From Paenarthrobacter nitroguajacolicus (lineage in GTDB: Bacteria; Actinomycetota; Actinomycetes; Actinomycetales; Micrococcaceae): a DNA stretch of 64,000 bases. The stretch covers positions 1-64,000 of the forward strand of contig NZ_VNFK01000011.1 of assembly GCF_007786235.1 (NCBI RefSeq), given 5' to 3'. Positions within the stretch are counted from its first letter, which is position 1, and each line of letters opens with the position of its first letter. The notes under the pieces were generated by a model. That model was not told the origin of the DNA and made no database searches. It saw nothing but the letters and a program-made list of their open reading frames with translations. Of this stretch, positions 17,320 through 26,014 are shown piece by piece. Position numbers and translations under genes: made by a program.

Positions 17320-18358
17320 ATGAGATTGAAACAATTCGCTGCGCTCGCTTGTGCTTCGGCCATCGCCATTTCCCTTGTGGTGCCAGCGGCTGCGCAAGCC
17401 AGTGAGCATGATGAATCCGGTAAGGAAACTGCTGAGACGGCGGCCGCCGTCATTCAGGAGGCAGTGGTCTCCGCGGGCCAAGACTCGGCTGTGGCCGTGC
17501 AACCCGACATAGAGTCGTCCGATTCGGTAACAACCAATGTCAAGGAATCGACCGTAGAAGTTTCAAAGGATGGGGGGCGATGCCACTGCATTGCTGGACG
17601 GAGGCTCGGACGGATTACAACTCTCATTGGAACTGCCGACGAGCGGTCAGGCTGATGATGCGGCGGTGGCCGGGGATGGTACAACCGTCTTTGCGGACCC
17701 AACCAGACAGACTGATGTTGGAATTCAAACGCTTGAAGATGGTGCCGTTCGGGCTTTGACGGTCATAAATGGCCCGCAAGCGCCCACACGGTACGACTAC
17801 AAAATCGATGCCGATGAGGGGGTTGTCCTTGAGCTGGCTGACGGCGGTGCTATTTCAATCAAGGGTCTTGACGGGTCGGAACAGGGAATGATCCATCCAG
17901 CTTGGGCAGTTGATGCGAATGGCACCGCTGTGAGTACCCACTATGAGGTGTCCGGGAATATTGTGACCCAAGTCGTGGAACATAACACGCCAGGTCTCGC
18001 ATACCCGGTGGTCGCCGACCCGAAGGTCTACTACGCATGGTGGCAGTTGTTTACTTGGTCAGAATGGCGTTGGAACAGCTACTACGGCATGAATCAGCTT
18101 TCCATGGAACTCTCGGGTTGGGGAAGGTACGACGCGATCTTCAACGCCGGGCAATTCTTGAGCTCCGGGTGGTCTCTCCTGCAGTCAAAGCATTCATGGT
18201 GGATGTTTACACCCTCGATGCGGCAGCAGTGGGAATGCCACGTCCTCGGGGGCTTGGCAGAATGGGGAACCTTCGACTTAGAGTACGAGCGTTACTCAAA
18301 TCCAAATTGGCGCAGTCGGATTGGAATGTGGCCCGTGTCCCAGACCTGTAACTGGTAG
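17320..18358 (+). pseudogene. secreted protein of unknown function, frame interrupted at a G6 run
   Basis: From ATG 17320 (after ggggga) one frame encodes a signal peptide (MRLKQFAALACASAIAISLV to AQA) and an acidic Ala-rich stretch. It then runs out of frame at 17655. The +1 frame takes over at the run of six G (17572-17577) and continues to 18358 with a family-like core (GLAYPVVADPKVYYAWWQLF) and a Trp-rich C-terminal domain with two Cys. With five G the two parts join as EVSKDGGDATALL and give about 345 residues. This may be a true pseudogene, a phase-variable gene or a sequencing slip. Its lower GC content than its neighbours hints at acquisition. No function was recognised. Confidence 0.7.
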
Positions 18359-18375
18359 CCAGAGAGGACTCGACG

Positions 18376-18846
18376 ATGCCGAGACATGCCGTGCGTAAGT
18401 GGGTCCTGCTGGGAGCTGCCTTGGTTCCGTGGGCACTCGGATCCTTCGCCGTTTATGTTACGTCCGCGCAGTATTCCGGTCTCGGCATCTTCGAGTCTTA
18501 TCGGGCATTTGAGGCCGGCTCCAACCTAGGCAACATCTTGTGGTTCCTCTTGTGGACAGGGGTCTCTGCTGCGGTTTGTTGGTTTCTGGTACGAAAACCG
18601 GGCGCCATCGGAGCGATCCAACCAGTGTCTCGCGCACTGTATTGTTACGGCACCCCGGCCGCCCTGTTGGTTTTTCCAGACGCAGCCATGGGATTCGCCA
18701 TTTCGCACGTCCGTGCGTTCACTGATGACACTGCCTTGCATTCGCCTTTGGTCGAGTTTCTTGTTATCAGCGGCATAGGGGCCCTGGCTTGCACTTCCCT
18801 CATGACCCTCGTATTCAGGAAAGGGAGACCGCAGAGGACGGCTTAG
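18376..18846 (+). CDS. four-helix membrane protein, unknown
   Basis: 156 residues starting 17 nt after the secreted protein's stop, with agagagg as ribosome site, so probably co-transcribed with it. Predicted membrane segments are near residues 8-28, 52-72, 86-106 and 123-145, separated by a short outer loop (YSGLGIFESYRAFEAGSNLG). The end is basic (RKGRPQRTA). No family was recognised. It may work with the preceding secreted protein. Confidence 0.65.
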   Translation: MPRHAVRKWVLLGAALVPWALGSFAVYVTSAQYSGLGIFESYRAFEAGSNLGNILWFLLWTGVSAAVCWFLVRKPGAIGAIQPVSRALYCYGTPAALLVFPDAAMGFAISHVRAFTDDTALHSPLVEFLVISGIGALACTSLMTLVFRKGRPQRTA

Positions 18847-18903
18847 GCTATCGAAGTCAAACACCCCTACCGGTTTCCCGACGACCCCGTTAGCCTGTGG
18901 CGC

Positions 18904-19281
18904 ATGGACTGGAAACTTGAACTGGTATTTGTCCCTGTGTCCGACGTCGACCGCGCGAAGGACTTCTACGTCAACAAGGTCGGTTTCAACGCCGATTTCG
19001 ATGAGCGTCCCATGGACGGCATCCGCTTTGTGCAGTTGACCCCTCCGGGTTCGGCGTGTTCCATCGCCATTGGCGAGGGGCTCAGTGATGCCCCTCCGGG
19101 AACGGCGCCCAGCCTGCAAGTGGTGGTGGCAGACATCAACAAGGCGCACGAGCAACTCAAGGCCAACGGCGTGGACGTCAGCGATGTCGATGTCCAGGAC
19201 TGGGGTCATTTCGTCTATTTCGCGGACCCCGACGGCAACAAATGGGCCTTGCAGTACCTCCCGCAGCGGCCCAACGGCTAA
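18904..19281 (+). CDS. VOC family protein (glyoxalase superfamily)
   Basis: 125 residues, single VOC domain. It starts WKLELVFVPVSDVDRAKDFY, has RFVQLTPPGSACSIAIG in the middle and ends HFVYFADPDGNKWALQYLP. The usual Glu at the last metal position is replaced by Gln (ALQYLP), as seen in many non-enzymatic or divergent members. The substrate is unknown. The stop codon lies inside a 17-bp tandem duplication. Confidence 0.85.
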   Translation: MDWKLELVFVPVSDVDRAKDFYVNKVGFNADFDERPMDGIRFVQLTPPGSACSIAIGEGLSDAPPGTAPSLQVVVADINKAHEQLKANGVDVSDVDVQDWGHFVYFADPDGNKWALQYLPQRPNG

Positions 19282-19301
19282 GTAGGCCCAACGGCTAAGT
19301 A
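19268..19301 (+). repeat. 17-bp perfect tandem duplication over the VOC stop codon
   Basis: The unit GGCCCAACGGCTAAGTA occurs twice without gap (19268-19284 and 19285-19301). The first copy contains the TAA that ends the VOC gene; the second lies in the non-coding spacer. It looks like a recent slippage duplication. Confidence 0.9.
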
Positions 19302-19343
19302 ACAGTGGGCCCCTTCCCCGTACGCGTGCGGCAGGATGGAACC

Positions 19344-20033
19344 ATGAGCCATCCTGCCGACCACGCCACGCCCGCCCAACAAACCGTGTTGACCGTCCGC
19401 GCCGTCCTCTTCGACATGGACGGCACACTGGTTGATTCCACGGCCATCGTGGAGCAGGTGTGGTCGGAGTTCGCCAGCCGCTACGGCCTGGACATTGAGG
19501 AGATTCTCCGGACCTCCCACGGCGTCCGATCCGGCGATACGGTGCGCCGTTACGCTCCGGCGGGTGCCGACGTCGTGGCTTTGACTGCTGAGCTGGACGC
19601 CATGGAACGCACGCGGACAGACGGCGTGATCGCGCTGCCGGGCGCCGCGGCTTTGCTGCAAGCGCTACCGGACGACGCCATCGCCTTGGTCACCTCAGCT
19701 GACTCGACCCTTGCGGGCATCCGCATGCAGGCGGCCGGGCTTCCCATGCCCACCACAACCGTCACTTCCGAAGCCGTGGCCCTCGGCAAGCCGCACCCGG
19801 AGGGGTACCTCAAAGCGGCCGCAATGCTGGGAGTCGACCCGGCCGACGTCGTTGTCTTCGAAGACGCGCCCGCCGGCATCGCCGCGGCGCGCGCCGCCGG
19901 AATGCGGACCGTGGTGGTCGGTGACGCCGGCGACCTTGAAGATGGCATGTGGCGGATCCCGGACTACTCCGCGGTGACGGTCACCGCTGTGAAGAATGAC
20001 GACGGCGGCCACCTCCTCACGCTGACGCTGTAG
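19344..20033 (+). CDS. HAD-superfamily phosphatase (beta-phosphoglucomutase/sugar phosphatase type)
   Basis: 229 residues from ATG 19344. All HAD motifs are visible: nucleophile LFDMDGTLVDST (first Asp) near residue 22, the Ser motif LVTSADST near 116, Lys in LGKPHPEGYL near 150, and the acidic VFEDAPAGIAAARAAGM near 173. A four-helix cap after the first motif places it with small phosphosugar phosphatases. The exact substrate cannot be read. It stands alone between the VOC and PLP genes, all on the plus strand. Confidence 0.9.
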   Translation: MSHPADHATPAQQTVLTVRAVLFDMDGTLVDSTAIVEQVWSEFASRYGLDIEEILRTSHGVRSGDTVRRYAPAGADVVALTAELDAMERTRTDGVIALPGAAALLQALPDDAIALVTSADSTLAGIRMQAAGLPMPTTTVTSEAVALGKPHPEGYLKAAAMLGVDPADVVVFEDAPAGIAAARAAGMRTVVVGDAGDLEDGMWRIPDYSAVTVTAVKNDDGGHLLTLTL

Positions 20034-20084
20034 CCGTTCCTGCGCGGACTGTTCCAAGCCGGAAACCCGGCGTAGGCTGTGCGC

Positions 20085-21476
20085 ATGTCTGCGATGCCGG
20101 AGGCGTACAGTGCCGCATTGGAGCGGGCCATGGCCCACGCGACGGACTGGCTGGCGTCGGTTCCCGACCGTCCTGTCCGTCCCGCGGCCGACGCTGATCA
20201 GGTGGCCGCGAGCTTGGCATCGATCCTCCCGGACGGGCCAACTGAAGCAGCCGACGTGGTGGACGAACTCGCCACCCTGGCCGAACCGGGCTTGATGGCC
20301 ATCCAGTCAGGACGGTTCTATGGGTGGGTTATGGGTGGAACCCTGCCCGCTGCCATGGCCGCCGACTGGCTGGTCTCGGCATGGGACCAGAACACCGGAC
20401 TCCGCTTCGCCACTCCCGCCGCTGCTGCCATCGAAGAATCCGCCGCCGCCTGGCTTCTTGACCTGCTGCACCTTCCCGCAACCTCCGACGTCGGCTTCAC
20501 CACCGGTGCCACCACCGCGAACTTCGTGGGGCTGGCCGCTGGTCGTCAATACCTCATGGACCAGGCGGGCTGGGACCTTCAGTCGCTGGGCCTTTCAGGT
20601 GCTCCCCGCATCACAACGTTTGCCGGACGGGAACGGCACGCAGCCGTTGACTTGGCCCTCCGGTACCTGGGGCTGGGCGCCTGCGTACCCGTTGATGCAG
20701 ACGACCAAGGCCGGATCCTGCCTGATGCCCTGGCTGCTGCCATGGATGAGCAACCCGGGCCATCATTGGTCTGCCTGCAAGCGGGCAACCTGCATTCCGG
20801 CGCGTTCGATCCCATGGAGGAAGCTGTCGCTGTGGCCCATGACCGCGGGGGCTGGGTGCACGTGGACGGCGCTTTTGGTTTGTGGGCGGCCGTCAGCCCA
20901 ACGTTGCGGGAACGGATCGCTGGAGTGGAGGGCGCCGATTCCTGGGCCACCGACGCCCACAAAACACTCAATGTTCCCTACGACTGCGGCTTGGCCATCG
21001 TTGCCAGTCCGGAGGCCCTCCGGCGGGCTTTCAGCGTCCACACGAGCTACTTCATCGCCACGGATGCCGGGCCGGGGGACCCGTTCGAAAAAGTTCCTGA
21101 GCTGTCCCGGCGCGCCCGCGGTATCCCCGTGTGGGCGGCGCTGCGCCAACTTGGCCGTCACGGTGTGATCGCCATGGTGGACCGTCTCGCAGCAAATGCC
21201 CGAGCTCTGGCTGAGGGCCTTGCCGCGATCCCGGGCGTGGAGGTCCTTAACGACGTCGTCTTCACGCAGGTCTCCGTCAGCTTCGGCAGCGACGACCGAA
21301 CGCACAGGGTCACCCAGAGGTTGATGGCCGAGGGTGCCGTGTGGATGTCCGGATCGTCGTGGCGTGGCCGGGAGATCCTGCGGATCTCAGTGAGCAATTG
21401 GTCCACTGACGCCGGGGACGTGGCAGCCTCCATCGCGGCCGTGCGGCATGCGTTTGAGGCGGAACCTGAAGCGTAG
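20085..21476 (+). CDS. PLP-dependent decarboxylase/aminotransferase of the group II (DDC-like) family
   Basis: 463 residues from ATG 20085. Family features are FTTGATTANFVGLAAGR near 142-158, VDGAFGLWA near 265, and the PLP lysine in WATDAHKTLNVPYDCG near 290-305. SSWRGREILRISVSNW closes the protein. The fold is that of aromatic-L-amino-acid/glutamate decarboxylases and related threonine-type enzymes. The substrate is not clear, and the context (HAD phosphatase before, GT2 after on the other strand) gives no pathway. Confidence 0.87.
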   Translation: MSAMPEAYSAALERAMAHATDWLASVPDRPVRPAADADQVAASLASILPDGPTEAADVVDELATLAEPGLMAIQSGRFYGWVMGGTLPAAMAADWLVSAWDQNTGLRFATPAAAAIEESAAAWLLDLLHLPATSDVGFTTGATTANFVGLAAGRQYLMDQAGWDLQSLGLSGAPRITTFAGRERHAAVDLALRYLGLGACVPVDADDQGRILPDALAAAMDEQPGPSLVCLQAGNLHSGAFDPMEEAVAVAHDRGGWVHVDGAFGLWAAVSPTLRERIAGVEGADSWATDAHKTLNVPYDCGLAIVASPEALRRAFSVHTSYFIATDAGPGDPFEKVPELSRRARGIPVWAALRQLGRHGVIAMVDRLAANARALAEGLAAIPGVEVLNDVVFTQVSVSFGSDDRTHRVTQRLMAEGAVWMSGSSWRGREILRISVSNWSTDAGDVAASIAAVRHAFEAEPEA

Positions 21477-21495
21477 CCTCAGCTTCCTGGCGGAA

Positions 21496-22458
21496 TCAGC
21501 GGTTCACCAGCAGGAACAGCCCCGCATACGCGGCCACCACCGTGCAGATGCTAAGCGGCCACGCACTGAAGCCGCCAGTCCGTGCGGTGCGAGGAACCCG
21601 GCCCATCTCCGCGCGAAGCTCATTGATGGGACTGCGGCGCAGGTTGCGCTTCAATCGCGCCATGCCGCGCAGGTCGGCCAGTGCGGTCCGTACGACGTCG
21701 ACACTTGAGTCGGGGTCGTCTGTCCAGTCGACGGGAACTTCATGGATGCGCAAACCGCAACGTTCGGCGATCACCAGCAGTTCGGTGTCGAAGAACCAGG
21801 CATCGTCCCTGGTGCAGGGAAGGAGGCGGTGGGCCACGTCTGCTCGGATGGCCTTGAAACCGCACTGGGCGTCGGAGAAGCGCGCCCCCATGACCGTCCG
21901 CAGCAACGAGTTGTAGCTGCGCGAAATGAACTCGCGCTGGGGGCTTCGGGTGACGCAGGCGCTCGGTGCCAGCCGTGTGCCGATGGCGAGGTCCGAGTGG
22001 CCGGAGATCAGCGGTGCCACGAGGGGAGCCAAGGCCGAGAGGTCAGTGGACAGATCCGCTTCCATGTAGGCAAGCACGGGCGACGGCGACGACTGCCACA
22101 CGCGGCGCAAGGCGTTCCCACGGCCCCGCTCCTGAAAACGGACCACTAACAGTTCAGGGAGTTCGCGTGCCAGGCGTTCGGCGATCCTCAGCGTGCTGTC
22201 GGTGCTGGCATTGTCCGCCACGGTGATTCGGAATGTGTGGGGAAAGGAGTCCGTCAGGTGCCCGTGCAGTTGGCGAAGGCTGTGTTCCAGGCGGGCTTCT
22301 TCGTTGTAGACGGGGAGGGTGACGTCCAGGACTGGAACCATGACATTGGTGTCAACGGGACGGCGCTGTGGTTGCTGGAGCGCCGCTGGCCCGCCACGCA
22401 AGCGAGCGGAATGAGTCCGTCGTGGCAGAGCGCTGGTGGCTGGATCTGTGAGCGTCAT
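21496..22458 (-). CDS. GT2 glycosyltransferase, dolichol-phosphate-mannose-synthase type
   Basis: 320 residues. The catalytic domain runs from about 40 to 265: LPVYNEEARLEHSL, VADNASTDST, a DxD-type YMEADLSTDLSAL, and ISRSYNSLLR with DAQCGFKAIR. This is the pattern of polyprenyl-phosphate mannosyl/glucosyl transferases. The DxD equivalent is E-A-D-L-S. A single C-terminal membrane helix near 295-315 (LSICTVVAAYAGLFLLV) would anchor it. It probably charges a polyprenyl carrier at the inner face of the membrane. It is monocistronic, convergent with the PLP gene (19-nt gap). Confidence 0.88.
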   Translation of the reverse strand: MTLTDPATSALPRRTHSARLRGGPAALQQPQRRPVDTNVMVPVLDVTLPVYNEEARLEHSLRQLHGHLTDSFPHTFRITVADNASTDSTLRIAERLARELPELLVVRFQERGRGNALRRVWQSSPSPVLAYMEADLSTDLSALAPLVAPLISGHSDLAIGTRLAPSACVTRSPQREFISRSYNSLLRTVMGARFSDAQCGFKAIRADVAHRLLPCTRDDAWFFDTELLVIAERCGLRIHEVPVDWTDDPDSSVDVVRTALADLRGMARLKRNLRRSPINELRAEMGRVPRTARTGGFSAWPLSICTVVAAYAGLFLLVNR

Positions 22459-22550
22459 GTTTCCAGAATGCGGCCACCGATTATGAGGGCTTTAGGCGGA
22501 AGCTGTGGCACTACTGTGAGCCCCGGCGAGCACCTGTGAAAACGAAAGAA

Positions 22551-22614
22551 GCCGCCCCGGTTCCCGCCATCCGCTCCAGTAAGAACTGAGGCAAACGGCG
22601 GAAGCCGGGGCGGC
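22551..22614 (-). terminator. hairpin terminator after the transglycosylase-like gene
   Basis: Arms GCCGCCCCGG (22551-22560) and CCGGGGCGGC (22605-22614) pair perfectly and are extended inward by ttcccgcc and ggcggaa. It lies just 3' of the minus-strand gene that ends at 22631. A/T-rich flanks (gaaagaa on the outgoing side) fit an intrinsic terminator. Confidence 0.75.
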
Positions 22615-22630
22615 AATCAAACAGCTTGGC

Positions 22631-23473
22631 TTAGTACCAGTTGTTCGCCAAGTGGAAGCCCAGGGCAGCCGACGGGGATCCGTAGCGTTCCTTGATGTAG
22701 TTCAGGCCCCACTTGATCTGGGTCTGGTAGTTGGTCTGCCAGTCGGCACCGGCCGTGGCCATCTTGGAAGCCGGCAGGGACTGGACGATGCCGTATGCGC
22801 CGCTTGAGGCGTTCGTGGCAGTGGTCCTCCAGTTGGACTCCTTCTCCCACAGCGTGTTCAGGGCAGTCATTTCACCCGGACCCCAGCCGTAGTTGCCCAG
22901 GATGCTTGCAGCGTAGGCCTTGGCGGCTGCGGGATCGTCCACTGCCTTGGGGGCGGCAGCGGCTGCTGCAGCCTCTGCGGCGGCAGCGGCAGCAGCGGCG
23001 TCGGCAGCTTGCTTGGCAGCAGCGTCAGCGGCGGCCTTTTCGGCGGCAGCCTGGTCGGCGGCAGCCTTCTCCGCAGCGGCCTTTTCGGCGGCAGCCTGGT
23101 CGGCGGCAGCCTTCTCCGCGGCCGCCTTTTCAGCGGCTACCTTGTCTGCAGCGGCCCGGTCGGCTGCACCCTTTTCGGCGGCAGCGTTCATGGAGGCGGA
23201 GATTTCAGCAGACTTGTTGGTGCTGATCCGGGCGTTCGCCTGGGTCTCTGCGACGCGGCTCGCCTCGGGGAGGGTCAACGCTGCGTTGGCGGCCGTGCCG
23301 AGGGATGCAACGCCCAGTGCGGCGGCCACAACACCGGCAACAACCGACATGCGGTGGCCGGACTTGCCCTGGCGGGCTGCGTTCTTAAGGACTGCCTGCG
23401 ACTTGGTCAGCGGTGCGTCGTGTTCGTCGCGGTGACGCGCGGAAGGGCGCGTCTGATCATTAAATTCAGACAT
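22631..23473 (-). CDS. secreted transglycosylase-like (resuscitation-factor-type) cell wall hydrolase
   Basis: 280 residues. A cytosolic polar N-terminus of about 40 residues precedes a membrane/signal segment (VVAGVVAAALGVASLGTAA). Residues 85-175 are a long Ala/Lys/Glu repeat (units like AAAEKAAADQ), a stiff helical or cell-wall-spanning stalk. The C-terminal domain (about 190-280) is lysozyme-like: NTLWEKESNW with the catalytic Glu, SSGAYGIVQSLPASKM, IKWGLNYIKERYGSP, ALGFHLANNWY. It should cleave peptidoglycan glycan strands during growth or wake-up. The riboswitch upstream indicates control by c-di-AMP. Confidence 0.87.
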   Translation of the reverse strand: MSEFNDQTRPSARHRDEHDAPLTKSQAVLKNAARQGKSGHRMSVVAGVVAAALGVASLGTAANAALTLPEASRVAETQANARISTNKSAEISASMNAAAEKGAADRAAADKVAAEKAAAEKAAADQAAAEKAAAEKAAADQAAAEKAAADAAAKQAADAAAAAAAAEAAAAAAAPKAVDDPAAAKAYAASILGNYGWGPGEMTALNTLWEKESNWRTTATNASSGAYGIVQSLPASKMATAGADWQTNYQTQIKWGLNYIKERYGSPSAALGFHLANNWY

Positions 23474-23483
23474 GTTTGTGATT

Positions 23484-23680
23484 ACCTCTCAGCGCCTGCG
23501 GAGTTAGCTGTCGGGTTCGGATGAGGTCATCCGGCCGCGCATCACGCTGCGGCTTCACCCCAAGGGCCGGCAATAAATGCCTGGGCCCGGAGACTCTGGG
23601 TCCCCCGTCTCTGCCTCGAAGAAGAACGGACTCCGGGAAGTGGCAGAGCTCGGCGCATCCCGGATGCGGGTCAGTTGGGG
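23484..23680 (-). promoter_or_regulatory. ydaO/yuaA-type c-di-AMP riboswitch
   Basis: On the minus strand the leader of the transglycosylase-like gene contains, in order, GCGCCGAGCTCTGCC, GGCAGAGACGGGGGACCCAG, TTGGGGTGAAGCCGCAGC, and AACCCGACAGCTAACTCCGC followed by AGGCGCTGAGAGG. This series, especially GGGGUGAA and ACCCGACAGCUAAC with the final GCAGGCG, is the conserved core of the actinobacterial ydaO c-di-AMP riboswitch known before rpf-type hydrolase genes. Family knowledge says c-di-AMP binding lowers expression. Boundaries are approximate. Confidence 0.88.
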
Positions 23681-23773
23681 CGACCCACCCTTTCGACGGT
23701 ACAGGAGGTTTCCCCAGAAGTCACATTTAGGTAACAGAGATCACGATCCCGGTGAGTCGCCTTGCCGGATTCG

Positions 23774-25270
23774 TTACACGCGCTCGTTGCTGACGGCGGG
23801 CAGGCGGAGGGCGAATTCCGTACGCCCTGGACGGGAGGTCACTTCAACGCTGCCGCCATGCGCTTCCACAATGGATTCCACGATGGACAGGCCCAACCCG
23901 GAGGTGCCCTCCGTCCCCGACCTGGCGGCGTCAGCGCGGGCAAAGCGGGAGAAGATCCGGCTTTGGAAATCCTCCGGAATGCCCGGTCCGTTGTCGGTTA
24001 CCGTAACCACTGCGCTGCCATCGGCGGAGAGCATGACTCCGGTGACCACGGTGGTGCCGGCATCGGTGTGTTTGCGGGCGTTGGACAGCAGGTTGGCCAG
24101 CACCTGGTGCAATTGTGTGGCGTCACCCCTCACTGTGATGGGTTCGTCCGGGAGCTGAAGCTGCCAGATGTGCTCCGGGGCCATGACTTTCTCATCACTC
24201 ACTGTCTCGATCACCAGCTGCGTCAGGTCAACGTCCGAGACCTTTACTGGTTGACCCTCGTCCAACCTTGCGAGCAGGAGGAGGTCCTCCACCAGCGTGG
24301 TCATCCGTTCGGATTGGCTTTGGACCCGCGCCAGGGATTTCCGGCCGTCATCGGTGAAGTTTTCGGTCATCCGCAGCAGTTCTGTGTAGCCGCGGATAGC
24401 GGTCAGCGGTGTACGAAGCTCATGCGAGGCGTCCGCCACGAACTGGCGGACCTTGGTTTCGCTTTCCTGGCGGGCTTCCAGCGCACTGGCCACGTTATTC
24501 AGCATTTGATTCAGGGCGTGGCCAACGCTGCCCACTTCCGTTCCGGGATGGGAGGCCGACGGCGGTACGCGCACCGCAAGTGCCACTTCGCCGGCGTCGA
24601 GAGGCAGCCGGGAAACCTTCGTGGCCACTTCGGAGAGCTGCTCAAGCGGCCTCATGGTCCGCCGAATGATCACTGTGCCTGCCAGGCCAATCAGCACCAG
24701 GCCGCCCAACGAAACCCACACCATGGTCCATACGAGCGAGGCCTCGGCGCTTTGCTTGTCCGCAAGCGGCAGGCCGGTCACGATCACGTCGCCGGAGGTG
24801 TCCACGGCCACCAGCCGGTAGTCGCCGTTGGACAGCGAACGGTCCACAGGGCGGCTGTCCTTGGGAAGCGACAACAGGACCTGCTCGTCGTCTGCGGAGA
24901 GTGAAACGCGATTGCCTTGGGCGTCGATCAAGCCCGAGCTCCTCACGGTGGTTCCATCGATCCGCGCGTTGAGGGTTCCAGCGGCCTGGCCCCGGGCCTC
25001 CAACGGGTCAGGCCTTCCGGACGGTGACGAAGGAAAGTTCGACGGCGGCCTGCCGAAGTCATTCGCGCGGCTGGACGCCTGCTCCAACTGCCTGTCGAGC
25101 TGCCTGTTGAACACCATGTCCATGGAGGCGTAGCTGACTACCCCCACGGCAGCGCAAATCGCTACCAACAGGGCCATGGCCACCAGGACCAATCGGGTGC
25201 GAAGGTGCCAGGTGGACGGGTTGAGCCAACTGCGCTGCGACTTCCTGGCCACTCCTGAAAGTGTGCTCAA
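23774..25270 (-). CDS. two-component sensor histidine kinase (OmpR-partner type)
   Basis: 498 residues; TTG 25270 is the likely start, 3 nt after the regulator's stop. Order of parts: membrane helix near 28-48, extracytoplasmic sensor about 50-178, second helix about 180-202, and a HAMP region from about 203. The dimerisation domain has ADASHELRTPLTAIRGYTEL (phospho-His near 284), then N-box LANLLSNARKHT, G1 VTDNGPGIP and G2 GTSGLGLSIV. It resembles the mycobacterial TcrY/PrrB-like and other actinobacterial kinases. The signal is unknown. It shares an operon with the response regulator upstream. Confidence 0.92.
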   Translation of the reverse strand: MSTLSGVARKSQRSWLNPSTWHLRTRLVLVAMALLVAICAAVGVVSYASMDMVFNRQLDRQLEQASSRANDFGRPPSNFPSSPSGRPDPLEARGQAAGTLNARIDGTTVRSSGLIDAQGNRVSLSADDEQVLLSLPKDSRPVDRSLSNGDYRLVAVDTSGDVIVTGLPLADKQSAEASLVWTMVWVSLGGLVLIGLAGTVIIRRTMRPLEQLSEVATKVSRLPLDAGEVALAVRVPPSASHPGTEVGSVGHALNQMLNNVASALEARQESETKVRQFVADASHELRTPLTAIRGYTELLRMTENFTDDGRKSLARVQSQSERMTTLVEDLLLLARLDEGQPVKVSDVDLTQLVIETVSDEKVMAPEHIWQLQLPDEPITVRGDATQLHQVLANLLSNARKHTDAGTTVVTGVMLSADGSAVVTVTDNGPGIPEDFQSRIFSRFARADAARSGTEGTSGLGLSIVESIVEAHGGSVEVTSRPGRTEFALRLPAVSNERV

Positions 25271-25273
25271 CGT

Positions 25274-26014
25274 TTAGTCCGCAGGCTTGATGACGTATCC
25301 CGCACCGCGAATGGTGTGGATCATGGGCGGATGGTTCGCTTCGATCTTCTTGCGCAGGTAGGAGATGTAGAGCTCCACGATGTTGGCCTGCCCACCGAAG
25401 TCGTAGTCCCACACCCGGTCCAGGATCTGTGCCTTGCTGACCACCCGTTTGGGGTTTTCCATGAGGTAGCGCAAGAGTTCGAACTGGGTGGCAGTCAAGG
25501 AGATGTCCTCACCGGCCCTCGTCACCTCGCGGGTGTCCACGTTGAGGGTGAGGTCTCCCACCACCAGCTCCGCGGTGTCCATGGCTGCCACGCCGGAACG
25601 CTGAACCAGCCGGTGCAGGCGCAGGAGAACTTCCTCCATGCTGAAAGGTTTGGTGACGTAGTCGTCGCCCCCGGCTGCCAAGCCAACAATGCGGTCCTGG
25701 ACGGCGTCTTTTGCAGTGAGGAACAGGGCGGGAACTTCCGGGGCGAAAGCACGGATGCGGTTAAGGACCTCCACACCGTCGAAACCGGGCAGCATGACGT
25801 CCAGGACCAGCACGTCCGGCCGGAAGTCCTTGGCAACTTTCACTGCCTCCGGTCCGGCTCCGGCTACCGCAACGGACCAGCCCGCCATGCGCAGGCCCAT
25901 GCTCATCAATTCGGCGAGGCTGGGTTCGTCGTCCACCACCAAAGCACGGATAGGGGAACCGTCCGGGTGGGAGAGCTGGGGAAGGTTGTTGGTCATGGAG
26001 TGCGAGGAGGCCAT
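25274..26014 (-). CDS. OmpR/PhoP-type response regulator
   Basis: 246 residues from ATG 26014 (ggagag upstream); a TTG at 26029 would add five residues. The receiver domain (about 20-140) has the acidic pair in VVDDEPS, the phospho-acceptor in VLVLDVMLPG, Thr in FLTAKD and Lys in DYVTKPFSMEE. The DNA-binding winged helix (about 150-240) shows LTATQFELLRYLMENPKRVV, a recognition helix in NIVELYISYLRKKI and the wing HTIRGAGYVIK. It is paired with the kinase at 23774-25270. Confidence 0.93.
   Translation of the reverse strand: MASSHSMTNNLPQLSHPDGSPIRALVVDDEPSLAELMSMGLRMAGWSVAVAGAGPEAVKVAKDFRPDVLVLDVMLPGFDGVEVLNRIRAFAPEVPALFLTAKDAVQDRIVGLAAGGDDYVTKPFSMEEVLLRLHRLVQRSGVAAMDTAELVVGDLTLNVDTREVTRAGEDISLTATQFELLRYLMENPKRVVSKAQILDRVWDYDFGGQANIVELYISYLRKKIEANHPPMIHTIRGAGYVIKPAD

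Noticed and set aside
22920..23435. Ala-rich open frames on the plus strand
   Set aside because: They are the reverse of the Ala/Lys/Glu stalk of the transglycosylase-like gene.
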